In this document: positions 42,501 to 57,500 of the stretch, in pieces
Position numbering within the stretch: the stretch's first letter is position 1
How the letters are laid out: each line of letters starts with the position of its first letter
NCBI GenBank assembly: GCA_030159075.1
Contig: BROG01000254.1
Span: forward strand, 434,001-498,000
DNA: 64,000 bases
Reading direction: 5' to 3'
Source: Atrina japonica
Taxonomy: Eukaryota > Mollusca > Bivalvia > Pterioida > Pinnidae
Notes under the pieces: generated by a model
Told to the model about the DNA's origin: nothing
What the model saw: the letters and a program-made list of their open reading frames with translations, nothing else
Database searches by the model: none
Position numbers and translations under genes: made by a program

Positions 42501-45500
42501 TATGTATAAACACAGACAATTTCCTTGCTTGCACATCACTGTCTTCACTCTTGTCCTTCTCACTGCCTGCTACACCACGTCCTGTTGTGGCATCAGTTGA
42601 AGGGCGTCGGCTACAGATTGTGGCATAATCACCTACAGGCATTAAAAAGATGAGTTACAAACATAACTTACAACAAAGTGGACACAATTGTTCAGTCAGT
42701 TGGTAGAGCATCAGATCTTCAACCTGAAGGTCCCTGGTTTAATCCCTGATAGTGCCAGACTTTTACAAGTGAGATTTCATCTCGTGTCAGCACAGTTCTA
42801 TACCTAGATGGAGGGTAAATGGTCTAGGATGTACAGTTTGATACCTTTGTTGAATTCAACAAGTGGCACTTAAGTCGTTGGAAATTCAGACTTTTCAAGA
42901 AGGATACAAACACCCACATTAGACACCTTTCCCTGCCACACAGGGACGAGTGGCATAGGCTTTAATTAGTCACGCTGCATGTTAAACCAAGCCAAAGCAG
43001 CAATTTACCACAGTACTATCTCTCTATACTGTCAAACCAAGTAAATGAATGTGATTTAAAATAGATAAAAAGTTAATGGTCTTCCTATTTTCCAAATTCA
43101 GGAAACATGTCATGACAGGCGATCATTTTTTTTAGCCAAACTCACCTGGGACTAGAAAATCTCCAAGTTTAGCTAATAACAAACTGACAATCCTTGCAGG
43201 TGGATCTGAGATATTTTCAGCATTACTCCAGTGTGTATTGTACAAATTTTGACCCCATGATGGAAGTTCAACAAGTTCACAGTCACTGGTGTTCATTAAA
43301 GGTAGTGCTACTCGACACAGCTGCAGTATTATCAGGACTAGCTTTGGTGATGGTCTGTAGAAGATAACATATTGAAACTTCACCTTTATATATGCATGTT
43401 ATGTACTTACATCAAATAATTATAATAGTATTTACAGAGAAAATCAAATGAAGCATCTTGATACATGTATTGCTAACTTGTAACATGGTTTTTTATAGAA
43501 ATTTCATCAAACATTGCACTACCCATATATATTTTTGTGCTAAATTAAATATCAAAACATGTTTCTGTATTACATTAACAAGTGCACTAAATTTGTGTAT
43601 TCTATGTTAGTGGATAGCCCACTGATAGCTTGTTCTACCTACAAATTAAAGGTTCTAGAGTTAAATCAAATCTGATTCCACAAAACTAGTCCTAACTACC
43701 ATTATCAATTAGATTTCCACTGTAATATACCTACCTGTGCCAACTTTAAGGAATTTAAGTCAGGGTATAGTTAAAAAATTGTTTTCAATGTTAGCCTTAC
43801 TTTTACAACTCAGTAAATGGAAAGATAATCAACATTCACCTTTGATCAAGCAGCAATGACAGAAGTTTGGAAACACACGCAGGTTGACTTAGTATTGCTT
43901 TTCCCATACGACTTCGTGAGAGTGTGTTCAGCAGGCTTAGTACATCCTGTAGAGCCTCACTCCCGGCAGCTTCGTTACCAATACATTCTGTGGCTCGGGC
44001 TAAATGATTGGTCAGTAAAACAGACACCTGTCTAGCCAAACCTGAATGTTCTAGTTGTTCTAAATGAGATCCTGTACAAGACATTATATGTAAAATGTAA
44101 TATTAATTCATCTTGTGCATATGTAACAACAAGACCTTCAAGTACATTTCCGGTCAAATTAGGGCATTTATAGGTGCTAAAGGTTCAGAAATGTAGGGCA
44201 TATTCTAAATTATCTATGATGTTTAACAAGGACTAATACTTTATGGCAGCTATTAATAAACCAATAAACAAAAACACCTACAACCTGTTCCTGAAGCTTG
44301 ACCTATGGCATGTATATACACAATGCTTTTTTCATCATAATTAAAGGTGAGTAGGACAGTATTACAATGACAGCATTTCAACTGCAAATATAGGATCCCT
44401 AAAGGCCTGCACATTATATCTGAAACATAATGGCAGTGGCCAAATAAAAATTGTTTGTATTGCAATGGTAAATATTTTTTGTGGTTAACAGATATTTTAG
44501 TATAAATTACACACTTAATACAAAAAGTGTTTATTATACTCAAAAATACCATAGTGTTAACAAAAAACAAATATTCTGAGGAAAGGTCTGATGAATCTGT
44601 ACATGTCCCCTACCTGTGACACCATTATAAACAAGCATTCTGAGGAAAGGACGGATGAATCTGTACATGTCCCCTACCTGTGACACCATTATAAACAAGC
44701 ATTCTGAGGAAAGGTCGGATGAATCTGTACATGTCCCCTACCTGTGACACCATTATAAACAAGCATTCTGAGGAAAGTTTTGATAAATCTATGCATGTCT
44801 CCTACCTATGAAACCATAAGTAAGTGAATGCATACCCGATGGAATGTCAGATCGGTAGAGGCAAAACCTAAAGTCCCATCTATTTCAACAGAAGGGGACT
44901 AACAACAAACTATATAAAAAAAAAAGATTTATGAAACCATAGCAACTACTAACCATCTTCCATTTCCCACATGACACATCTATTAGCAAGTACTTGGAAC
45001 CCTGCCCAGGCCATGGCCGATACTTTCTGGTGTACAGACTGAGTTTCAGTATTTGAGCTGTCTGATCTGTGATTGGCTAAACTACATAACTTATCCAGTA
45101 AATGTACAAGTCCAGATCTGACTAGGCACTTCTCTTCAGCTCTGTCAAAAAAAAAAACAAAACCAAAAAACAACACTTTAATGTTTAGTAAATACAACAA
45201 AAATTTGATAGTAATTTGATATCATTTATTTGTCAACAGTTTATGTAAAATTGAAGTGGTTAGGAGAACAAAGTTACGATATCAAAATTCGATAACACCA
45301 AGATATTTTAAGGAACAAAACAACCAATGCACAGATAACCTAAATAATTCACTATGAACACTGCATTAATGCCTGAATGCATATACACTCGAAACAAGTC
45401 AGACCGGAAATTACTTCATGTTGCATTGTGGCATTTGTATACAGTATTATAGCTGGTGGGAAAAATAAGAGGAATCCAAACTAAATGTAAATAAACCTGT

Positions 45501-48500
45501 CATACTTCTGAAATAATAGCATATAAAATATTAATCCAATTGTAAGCATCATCAGCATCTATTTGATGTAAACAACTTGAAGACAGAGCAAAGACTTCCA
45601 CCATTTTAATTTTCACCGGAAATATCTAATGCATATCTTTAGAGGAATATGACTCTGTGATTGGTTCCCTCTCACAGGGAACAATTGACGTGTTTTTATT
45701 GCATAGAGAATTCAAGCCCTTGTAGAATGGAGAGATTCAGAAACGGAGCGGGCTTGATTTATTTGAGTTAATGCACAGATAGAAAAAAAAACAAATATAT
45801 TCAAATACAAATGGAATCGTAATGACAAATATTTGAATACTTTTTTTTTATTATTTCATTCTAATTGTCAAAAATGAATATCATTACCACCATTTGAGAA
45901 GAAAATATGAAATGAGTGACATATTTACATATAATTAGTGTTAAAATTTTCAATCAATACTTTTCCTTTTTCATAGGGAATATTTTGTAGTAGTATTTTG
46001 CTACTGTACATACCTTGTATATGGTATAACACACAAAAGTCCTATACTGTTACAGCAAGCGATGGGATATCTAGCTGCCAGCTGAACTACTGATGTCATC
46101 GTTTCTGCAAACGCCTCTCTGACTTGTTGAACCATGCCTCCACATGTCAACTCCTCAACACTGAAATCAGACATCAGATTATGGTTACGTAAAGTTTCAA
46201 CTATAGATACTTTATCTAAGAATATCGTTTGCAGATGAAATATTAGAAATGTTTTACTGATATTGGGGATTGCCATGCACTATCACAGCAAACAAAATAA
46301 ATAGTTAATATAATTACAGATCATTTGACGGCAAGCAACTTCCTGCAGTAAAGAGCGTCTATGTGGCCGAGTGGTTAGAACATCATTATTTGAATCATGA
46401 TGTCCATCAATTCTGGTCAGCACAGGTTTGAGCCTCACTGGAACCTAAGCTGACTTTTTGTGAGAAAGTTTGTCCGTTTATAAAAGACTACCTGTTTTGT
46501 GAGACTACATTCTAAAAATTAATTGGTTCAATAATCCTTTACATAAAACTTCTTTTCACAGACCACCTTTCTTCAAAGACCACATTTCAGTGGCAGATGG
46601 GATGGTTTTTAAAGACAAAATCCACTGTATTTACTCAGACTTGTTTTGTCTGGATCAAAAGTAATCAACATGTTGTGGACAGAAAATCTCAATTAAATAT
46701 TCCTTCAAATAAAAAGAAATTGGGGTATACAAATAGTTTTCAGATGGGCGTTTTATGCCACTCTCACAATGTTTCAGTTATATGGTGGCAGCAAGTTTTA
46801 ATGGTGGAGGAGAGAATCAGGTTACAATGTTTCCAGGAAGAGACCCTTGATTCTCTGAAAGCCAAACTTCTCTCATAAAATCAGATTAGCTTTGAGCAGC
46901 AATGAGGCTTACACTGAGTAGCTGTAAAGGATTTCTTGGTTTAGCAAATATAGCACCTTGTAATATTATAAAAGTTTAATGCTTTAACCACTCAATCACA
47001 AATTCCCTAGTTCATGTATATAATGAAAACAAATGCAAGATTTGCCTAGAAATATAAGATGATGTTTATTTTCACCCTAATCAATTATTTTTAATTAATA
47101 CCTGGGTCCACGTTGCAGCACAGAAGTGACAGCTGCCACTAAATGTGTGGCCCCACCCACTTTTGAGGCTGCTGTCAGCAACTCCTTCATGTGAATCAGG
47201 GCCTGTTTTCTAGTATTGCCTCGCCTCCATCTTGTCTGTGCTGCTGTTAAAAATTCCTTTGCAGACACCTAAAATTATATCATATTGATATTTGAGAAAA
47301 ACAAAGCTAGTTGAACAGAAATTCCTGTACTAAATTTTAGCATTTATATAGAACTTTATATACAGATTGGTGGTTCACCAAATTCTTAGCACTGATAGGT
47401 CTTGTCATGCTTACCAAAAACATATGCAATTAACAAACAGGAAACACAAAGCCCAATACATGGTAAAATCAGGTAATTAATTTCATAATTTAGTTAGAGG
47501 CTTCATTGTTAATACAGGACATAGGTGAAGTTTTTTTACAAGGATTTAAGAGGATGACTTTTTATATAATTGATGCTTTTTATAATGATTCATACTGTTG
47601 TGTCCCAGCAAACCCAAATTTAGCAATTCATGATTATCAGTAGCATTTACAGTAGGTTGAAAAATAATTCATATGAATAAGAGTTTCTTTATTAAAATAA
47701 CTATAGTTATAATTGATGATCCCATCAGTATTGTTCCGATGCAACAACTTTTTTATGAAACGTTTGCGAAAAACTACTCTCTGGATTTGCTTGTACACAG
47801 TAGGACAGAACTCTCTGCTGTATTCTCATAGAGTTCCTACACATCACAAAAAAGAAACAAGTTACATCCAATTTTACGGGCTCTTCAATTAAAGAAATTC
47901 TTAGAAATGATTTTATTTGTAAATATTACACATAAGAAAGTCCTAACTTGTGATTAGAATAAATGTGAAAGTTTAATACTGAAAACACAGAACAAGAAAG
48001 ACCACATGATTTATAGTACTGTGAACTTACAGCATTTTCTGGATTACTTCCTATGAATGCGAAGAGTTGTTCTATCAGAATCACATGTGATGGTCTGTCT
48101 TTACCTTCGTCTTCTTCCAATAAATCCATCATGATTGATGAGATTCCTCTTCTTTGAGTGTGTCGCTTCCTGAATATCATAAATCATATCACTTACAAGT
48201 TTATACCCTGAACATTTTACAGGTTTACAAGTTTACACTCTGAACATTTTACAAGTTTACACTCTCAACATTATACAAGTTTACACTGAACATTTTACAG
48301 GTTTACACTGAACATTTTACAAGTTTACACTGAACATTATACAAGTTTACACTTTGAACATTTTACAAGTTTACACTCTTAACATTATACAGGTTTACAC
48401 TGAACATTTTACAGGTTTAAACTCTGAACATTTTACAGGTTCACACTCTGAACATTTTACAGGTTTACACTCTGAACATTTTACAAGTTTACACTCTCAA

Positions 48501-51500
48501 CATTATACAAGTTTACACTCTCAACATTATACAAGTTTACTCTGAACATTATACAGGCTTACACTGTACATTTTACAAGTTTACACTGAACATTATACAA
48601 GTTTACACTCTGAACATTTTACAAGTTTACACTCTTAACATTATACAGGTTTACACTGAACATTTTACAGGTTTACACTCTGAACATTTTACAGGTTTAC
48701 ACTCTGAACATTTTACAAGTTTACACTCTGAACATTTTACAAGTTTACACTCTCAACATTATACAAGTTTACACTGAACATTATACAGGCTTACACTGTA
48801 CATTTTACAAGTTTACACTCTGAACATTTTACAGGTTTACACTCTCAACATTTTACAGGTTTACAAGTTTACACTGAACATTATACAGGGTTACACTCTC
48901 AACATTTTACAGGTTTACACTGAACATTTTACAGGTTTACACTGAACATTTTACAGGTTTACACTCTGAACATTTTACAGGTTTACACTGAACATTTTAC
49001 AAGTTTACACTCTGAACATTTCAAAAGTATGTAAAACACCAGTAATCAAATAGACTACTTATTAATTGTCACTGAATTTGATACACAGGTAATATGCATT
49101 CATCACCAGGTAATTTACGGGGATGGTGCAAGGTGAGCTTTTGATATTAAATTACCCAAACATTTTTGTCTATTAAATTGATACAGTAATGAAATGTATT
49201 TCAGGTACACACTTACTTGTGAACACTGGCAATATCTAGAACAAAATCATCATGTACAGCCTCAACTCTGGTTGGTGCCGAAACACTTCTTGATATTCCT
49301 GACAAGGTCTTGATAACATCCGTGTCCGACTTCACCATCACACTTGGCACTGAAATGATTGAGTATTCTTCAAGTTACAAAATACACTGAAAGTAGTTTG
49401 GTACTGAGTATTAAATTTATATGGATCTAAAAGAAAAAATTTATTTTCTATAGCTTTTAAAATTAACATTTGCAATTATTCTCAATTTTGGAATAAAGTA
49501 GACGAAAGGCTTCATAAAGATCTGTGTCTTTGACCCTATTGCGAGATAACTATGATTATCTTTAATTTTGAATAGTGTTTTATGCCACAACTATATGGTG
49601 GCAACCACTTTGTAATGGTGGAAGAGAGAACCTGGTTACAATTTACCCAAAAAGAGGCTTCCAACTTTTGGCAAGTAAACTGGCAAACTTTCTCACAAAA
49701 TTCAGCTAAGGTTTGAACCTGCACTGACCAGAAGTAAGAGAGAGAAATGGTTCAAAGCATGATGCTCTAATCACTCGGCCACAAGAAACAATCAACAAGG
49801 GCTCTGCAAAGTGTGGCATCCACTTGCAATATTGGTCGAAAGTGACCTTGAACTTTGATACTAATGTAATGTCTAAAAGTTCATCACTAACTAAGTGAAT
49901 GAATACAATCTCTCAAAGTTCATAACTAACACCCCCTTTCCAACATATTTTCCAATGTGCAAGGAAATCCTGCACAACATGCCAGAGACAATTACTTTAT
50001 GAGACTTACCAAATTTCAGCTAAATAGCATGATAAATAAGAAATGTTTTGAATTTTTAACTTTTGTTCTAAGCAATGTCATATTTTGGAAAAAATTCATG
50101 TTTTAAGTCCAACATGGGTCACTATCAAACTCATCTGAGGTATATAATATTCAATCTAAGGACCAAGTTTCATTAAATTCAGTGAAGGAATGAAAGTGTT
50201 AGAGCGATGACAAATAAAGACGATCAGAAAGACAGACAGAGGGTATACCATAATATGTCTTGACGGATGCAAGATGGAGATAACAGTGAAAAAATAGATA
50301 CAAATATACAACAATGATTGATACCAAAAACAAAAACAGGAAATTGAAAGTACAACTATCCGAGTTCCTGTACCTATCTACAAAATCCAGGGATCATAAA
50401 AATCACAATTTTTGTTATCCTTGTCCTAGACATGCTATATACCAGAAGTAGTTGTGATGCAAAAAGTGGTGATTTAACATGATCCATGATTTCCCAAAGC
50501 CCCTGCAACATACAAGAGCTACCCCTGTAGCTTCAGAGTCAGAAGAAGTTGAAAAGTTTACACCCAGTACATGAAGCACACCCACACACCTCATGAAAAC
50601 AGAAAATAATGGATGACAACAAGTCACTAAAGTAACACTAGTTACCTTAGGTAATGTCCAAATTAACAAGACGGGGACAGATTCTTACCATTCTGTGTAC
50701 CAGCAATATCTTGATAATGGGACAAAGTTCTGGTTAGGCTGAATCCATGACCGATGTTTACATGTAGTAACAAGTCCAGTCTAGAAGATAGTTCCAGTCT
50801 GACACACTTAGTTTTGGGCATTACTGACTGACTACAATCAGTTTCATTACTCTTCACCTCCTCATCAAATTTTTCTCTAAAAACAAGTATAAAATTCAAG
50901 TTTATTGTCCAAACTTAATCATTTTTAAATATCAATTATCAGTTAAAAATACATGAAAATATATATATAGTCATTTTTACTCAGGGTCATATCTGGTCAT
51001 TAGTCATACCTCATTAAAGATTTTTTTTTTAAATTTTGAATGAAGTTTTACACCACACTCAACAATTTTTCAGTTTTACACCACACTCAACAATTTTTCA
51101 GTTACAGTATGTGGTGGCAGCCAGTTTTTATTGGTGGAAGAGAAAACCTGGTTACAACTGTACCCAGAAAGATCACCAACCTTCGACAAGTAAAAATGGA
51201 CTTGAACTTGTGCTGACCAGAAGTGAGGGCTTCATGGTTCAAAGCATGATGCTCTGTCCATTCTGCTACAGAGGCCCCCTTGAAAAGCTAAGTTACCAAA
51301 TTTATTCTAACAAAGAATGTATTCATATCTAAAGCAAAATCAAGCAAATTCAATGTTGATCATAAAGAATCTGCACCTTCAATAAATCTGAAACATGGAG
51401 TAACTTAATGAATGTCAGCCATGTTAAACTAATGAGAATCACCAGTAACAAGTACAGTGGAACCTATCTTGAGCAACTACCTTATCTGCCACTCAAGTGT

Positions 51501-54500
51501 GTGGTCTCTCAAGACAGGTGGTCCCTTAAAAGAGGTTTTATTAAAAGGATTATTTAGCTGAGTGGTTTTGAGAATGCGTTCTCTCAATGCAGGTGGTCTC
51601 TTGTGAGAGTGGTCTCTTAAGACAGATTTTACTATATACAAAGTATACCAGGTATACATATCCAAAGACAACTGCAAACAAATAGACTCATGTTCACTTC
51701 TTAAACTACCGTAATTTCCTGCATATTGCCCTTGGGTTATAAGATTTTTTTCTCTGGAAAAGACGATCTTGTAGGCTATCTGTTGGTGCAGGTTATCCGA
51801 GTCTTCTTTGGTTGTTGTTTTAAGTTAAATACAAAAACAAAAAACAAAAAGGCAATTGACAAGAATATAAATTATCTATCAACAAGCAAATAATAATTTA
51901 TTTGTTCAAGTACTGTTCAAAATTAGCACCAATTTCACACATGTATATTTATCCTACCATCCACTGAAGCCAGTGTTCTCCGAGTTAATTGATACCTATA
52001 CCCATGGGCAATCTAGTGATCTGGTCTGTTCTTTCTAGTACAAGAATTTTAAGTCAATATCTGCCATTTGGTGGAGCGGGTGATACGCATGAAATTACGG
52101 TACTGGACATTACTTCATAAACCTACTGATATGTAAAATACTAGTACCTAAGTGTTTTCACGGCTTGTTCACTGTCAGAGGATTCTGGGGTTATTCCTTT
52201 CACAAAACACAACATCGTTAGTTCCTTTGTTTTAGACTGAAATAGAAAAAACAAAACATATGTAAGGTTAACTACATGTATGTTCATTATATTTAAATGT
52301 AAATTTATCATTTGTAGCTTTCATAGGCCTCAACTGTCAGCAACTTGATAGCAAAATTAAGAATAAGATCAATTCAATTCCAATTGCAATAACCATTGCT
52401 TACTTTAACACTCTATTCTATGCTCTATTTCATTCTTGACCCAATTGTTTATAAATGGCATGGTATTTTATCTATATATAAATCAATTGAGGAAATATAA
52501 TCAGTCAATGAATTCAGCTCTTATACCTCCTGCAAATGATAATCATGAAAGAAAGGGAGAGAACTCATGTTTTCCTGTTTGTGTTCCATCACTTCATTAT
52601 GCCAACGCTGCTCCAAATCAGCCAAAGACTGCAAAACAATAGAGATAAATAAGTAAATAAAAGTTAATACAATAAATAAAACACAAGTCAGAGATAATAA
52701 AGCTTACCTCTAACCAACATACAGTAATCAAAGATTACAAAGCTTACATCACACCAATATATACGATTACAAATCTCATCATTTATATCTGTCCCTAATG
52801 AACCTTAACTCAACCAATCTTTTAAACCATTGCAATGAACATAAACTATGTCCAAACCTGGGTCATTTTTGCAAAAACTACAAGACCAATACAGGATTTG
52901 AAGCACAGCATGTGCTATGAATTCTACAGCAAATATGAGATGCAAAGTTAGTTGACGTATGAACAAATACAAGTCCCATCTGGCATCTGAAGCATAGCTT
53001 GTGCTAGGAATCATAAGACTCATTAGCTATGCATGTTTGTTTGATATATAAATACAGTAAAACTTGCTATCACAACATTCGGTGTAATAAAGACCATCTG
53101 GTCATAAAGTTTTTTGCAGTCCCCAATAGTACCATTTGTGTACAAATCAACCTCTATATATAGACCACCGCCTATAAAGACTGGTTTTGTTGTGCCTGTA
53201 AGAGGGTCTTTATACACAAGTTTCACTGTAGTAGAAGCATGTAAACCTGACCTCAACCAATCTTCACCACAGCATTGAAAATAGACTAAATCCAAAAGAC
53301 TGTCATTTCTGCAAAAATTACAGGTTAAGTCCAACATTTGAAGCACTGCATGTGGTAAAAATCATATGATGTATATGCAATGTAAGTTTAGTTATGTATG
53401 GGCAGTAGAAGGAGATAAACCTGGCCTTTACCATTCTTCTTAACTGGACAGCAATATTGATGCAGATGCCAACATTGAGGCAATAGCAAAAGCTCTCCTT
53501 AACATTGTTGAGAAGAGTTAAAAATGAGTGGCTAAGTATAAGCAATACTACTAAGTCTATATCTATATCAATGCAAATATCAATTTAATTAATTCTAGTT
53601 TAGATTTTATTGAACTGAAGATATTTAAGCCTTTTGTTGTAAATTATACATCATCTTCTGTTCCTTTATCTTATTTGAATGAAATGTGTTGTGTACAGGA
53701 CAAGGAAGAAAGAGAGACAGACAGACAGATGGCAGGAAAAATTGATAGATAAATTGACAGAAAGATCAACAGAGCGACTGTATTTTTTCAGCTACTGTTT
53801 GGAAAATGTACAACTCCAAATATCATGTACATATAAAATTGTGACTTCATCAACTTACTTGTAACTGTCTAAGTAGAGCATCAGTTTTTTTATACACTTC
53901 TTCCAGTACAGCAATCAGCAACAAGAATTCCTCATTCTTCTGTTTCTCAGCCTTTGTAAGATTATGGACAGTATCCATTAAAGCAAAATGCTTCAACACA
54001 GTAGATATGATCCTTTCTTCTAAGTCCTCTGGCTGTATCACCTCTCTGTTAAGACAAAACATAAACTTTAATGTGACACAAGTATGCTGACACTTAACAT
54101 CATGTAAAGGATTATAAAGTCGTTATCATAATTAATCATCATAATCCCACAAAAGACTTTAGAAATATTAAAACAGTCATAAAATGTCTCGGAATTGTTG
54201 TAAATATTGTACTGTAAAATGTGTAAAAGAAATGGCACAGAAAAGTTTTACATCTCAAGCCTGCATCCTTGAGCACTACAACATATTACAACATGTATCA
54301 AGTTACGTCAATTTTGTTGAACAAAATTCAGAGGAAGGAAAAATATTATCCATGAACTTTAGTATGTAATGTGAAGGTCAACAGGTCAACTGCTTTCATA
54401 GAAAAAAAGGTCTTGCCATGCATTATACATATGAAATACATTTGTATCAAGCATGGTTCTTAAGTATAAAGGCAAAACAAAGGTTCATTTTTTAAGTATT

Positions 54501-57500
54501 GCAAAGCTTGCAGATGACAAAAATATCACACTTAAGATTAAAGATAGAAAGATATTTTGATATCACACATCTACCAGTCAGATGGATAGAATAATCTTAC
54601 TGTGACATTAAACACCTACCAGTCACATGGATAAAACAATCTTACTTTGACATTCAACACCTACCAGTCACATGGATACTTTGACATTCAACACCTACCA
54701 GTCACATGAATAAAATAATCTTACTGTGAAATTCAACAACTACCAGTCACATGGATAAAATAATCATACTGTGACATTCAACACCTACCAGTCACATGGA
54801 TAAAACAATCATACTGTGACATTCAACACCTACCAGTCACATGGATAAAACAATCATACTGTGACATTCAACACCTACCAGTCACATGGATAAAACAATC
54901 ATACTGTGACATTCAACACCTACCAGTCACATGGATAAAACAATCTTACTGTGACATCCAACACCTACCAGTCACATGGATAAAATAATCTTACTGTGAA
55001 ATTCAACAACTACCAGTCACATGGATACTTTGACATTCAACACCTACCAGTCACATGGATAAAATGATCTTACTGTGACATTCAACACCTAACAGTCACA
55101 TGGATAAAATAATCTTACTGTGACATTAAACACTTAACAGTAAAAATCAACTATATTATGATTTTTGTTTGTTCAATTGTTGCATTTTTTCCTGTAAGAA
55201 TTTATCACTTATACAGAGATGTCACTAGTTTTAGGTGAAGTACTACAAGGATTGGCCTGTGCTATGGACGGAAGCCAATGCAATGAGTGTTCTTCTACTT
55301 GCCACACCTTCCATGACACAGGACCTTGGCTTTAAGTCTCATCTGAAAGACCTGTGAATTTCACTTTGCATGCCGTTTGGTGAAAGATCAATCAGAACCA
55401 TTTTTGAAAGTCTTTGGTATTACCCAGTACCGAGAATCAGAACTGGGACCTTCCGCTTGTGAATCAAATGCTCTAGCATGCCTATCCCTGAATCATATAT
55501 ATGACTAAAATCAAAACAATAACTTATACCTTATACTTGGCCTCAGCTGAACTGGGGATCTCTTACATAGCTTACTGAGGCCCTGTATGACCTCTACTGG
55601 AAGCTTAATTCTGGGTAGAAGTGGTTCTGTGCCATTACTGCTCTCAGACTGTGGAGACTTGGGAAGGAATGTTGGTACATCCCCTGATTCTGACTGCCAA
55701 ACACACCTGTAAAAAAGAAAATATAAATATGATCACCAAAAGTAAATATAAATATGATCACCAATGTAACTCATTCAAAATAAACTTATTCTGCATTAGC
55801 AAGTTACAGTGTAAAACAAATTTTGGTCTTGACACAGATGCAACAACTTTAAGGCAGGAATAAAACTGATAGAGAAATGGATGCATCATGTTCATAAATA
55901 ATGCTAGTTTTGAGAATTCTATATAAATATTCTAGGGTTATGGATATATTTTTTCATTTTTATGTAATAATTTAATACTGTATAAGTATGACATCAACTC
56001 TGGGACTGGCACCATAATGGTCTGAAGACATTCTCAACTTGGCTTAATAAGCCAATCAGATTTCAGGATTTTCCAAGATGAGTAATACAGTGGAATCTCA
56101 TTATGTCGAAATTGGATGTGTGGAAATTCCGGATATATAAAAATTGAAAGTCCGATCCCAATATTTATAGACAGAATTATACATCAATTAAAAATTTTGG
56201 TTATCTTGAATTCCAGATATATCAAAGTAATAGGGGCAGTTCTGTGAGTTAAAAGATAACGAGATTCCACTATATTTTTTGACCTAAATAAATGTTAAGT
56301 TTTGGGGAGCCAGGCCCAGAAGTACATGATGCATTCTAATGTCAATCTATTACCTCTGAAGGAGTTTGGATTTGAGTAAATGCTGGCAACTGATCTCTGT
56401 TTTAGATTTATCTGGACCTTTATAAAGGAGCTGTAACATGGTACAAGCAAGAACAGAAAGGCCAAGTGCAAGGTCAGCAAGGAAGGGGAGACCACTGGTT
56501 ACTTCTTCTGTAGATTCCTGTCGAGACATTTATGTAACATTAAAATCATTTAAAAGCAAACTCTGAAATTAAGAAGCAAAGGCATGCATAATTCTTTACT
56601 TCATAGAAAACAATATAAAACAAAAAACAAAAATTCCAAAACTGTCCTCTATAGAAACTGGCATCTGAAATAGACATTAAAGATTAATAAAGGCCAGATT
56701 CACAAAACAGACCCCCCAGGCTAACCTATAATACACAAACCTATGGTAATTCACAAACTAACACTTCTGAGTCACATAGAATACCAGTGAAAAAGAGGTG
56801 ATTTTAACAGACAAGACTAAATTGAGTAAATTTCCCTTGATTGAAAAATCTAAATTTATAGTCTGTGTACCTGACATGAATCATTGAGTAAAGGTAGTAA
56901 ATGTGTACCTGAAATAATGTGAAATACTACACACCTGTGCTCTTACTGTCACCTGGAATCCCCACATGGCTTTGTCAGGTGTGTTATGTTCTCTACCACT
57001 CCTCATCTCAAAGGAAAATGTCACAGTATCTCCCTCAACCTTGAACAATAATTGCAAAGAAAACACACAGGTAAACATTTAACTATTTACATTGGACGTA
57101 ACATTTTGTATACGTATATGCCTGGTATGGAAATTATCATTAGAAGGAATCAATCACCCCAAGCAGTATATTTTACATGTTTTTTGATGATTTTTTCATT
57201 TACAACTGGGAACAGATATTTTTTTGTCTTACTGTTGAGAGATGAATTGAATCATTTATAAAGTTCCTGTAGAATTAGAAAATTTTGTTATGTTTTTAAT
57301 TTTGTTGTTTTCATTTATCAATGAAATTTTACATAAATTACACTCAGTAATACATGTAGTAAAAGGTTCCTTTACAAACATGTTTTTCATTTCAATGAAA
57401 TTTTATGTCAACAAATTTGGGTTTTCTTTGAAATAACAAAACTTTAACCATACAGATTTTTTTTTTGAAACTGTTCCCATATACTGTTAAAAATCTTCAT

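Noticed and set aside
44573..44818. Additional HECTD4 exon between exons 21 and 22
   Set aside because: No acceptor and donor pair gives a length that keeps phase, and exons 21 and 22 already join in frame; kept only as a finding.
56354..56517. Transmembrane segment in exon 11
   Set aside because: The LALGLSVLAC helix is conserved in HECTD4, has no flanking signals and fits a buried helix in a cytosolic ligase.
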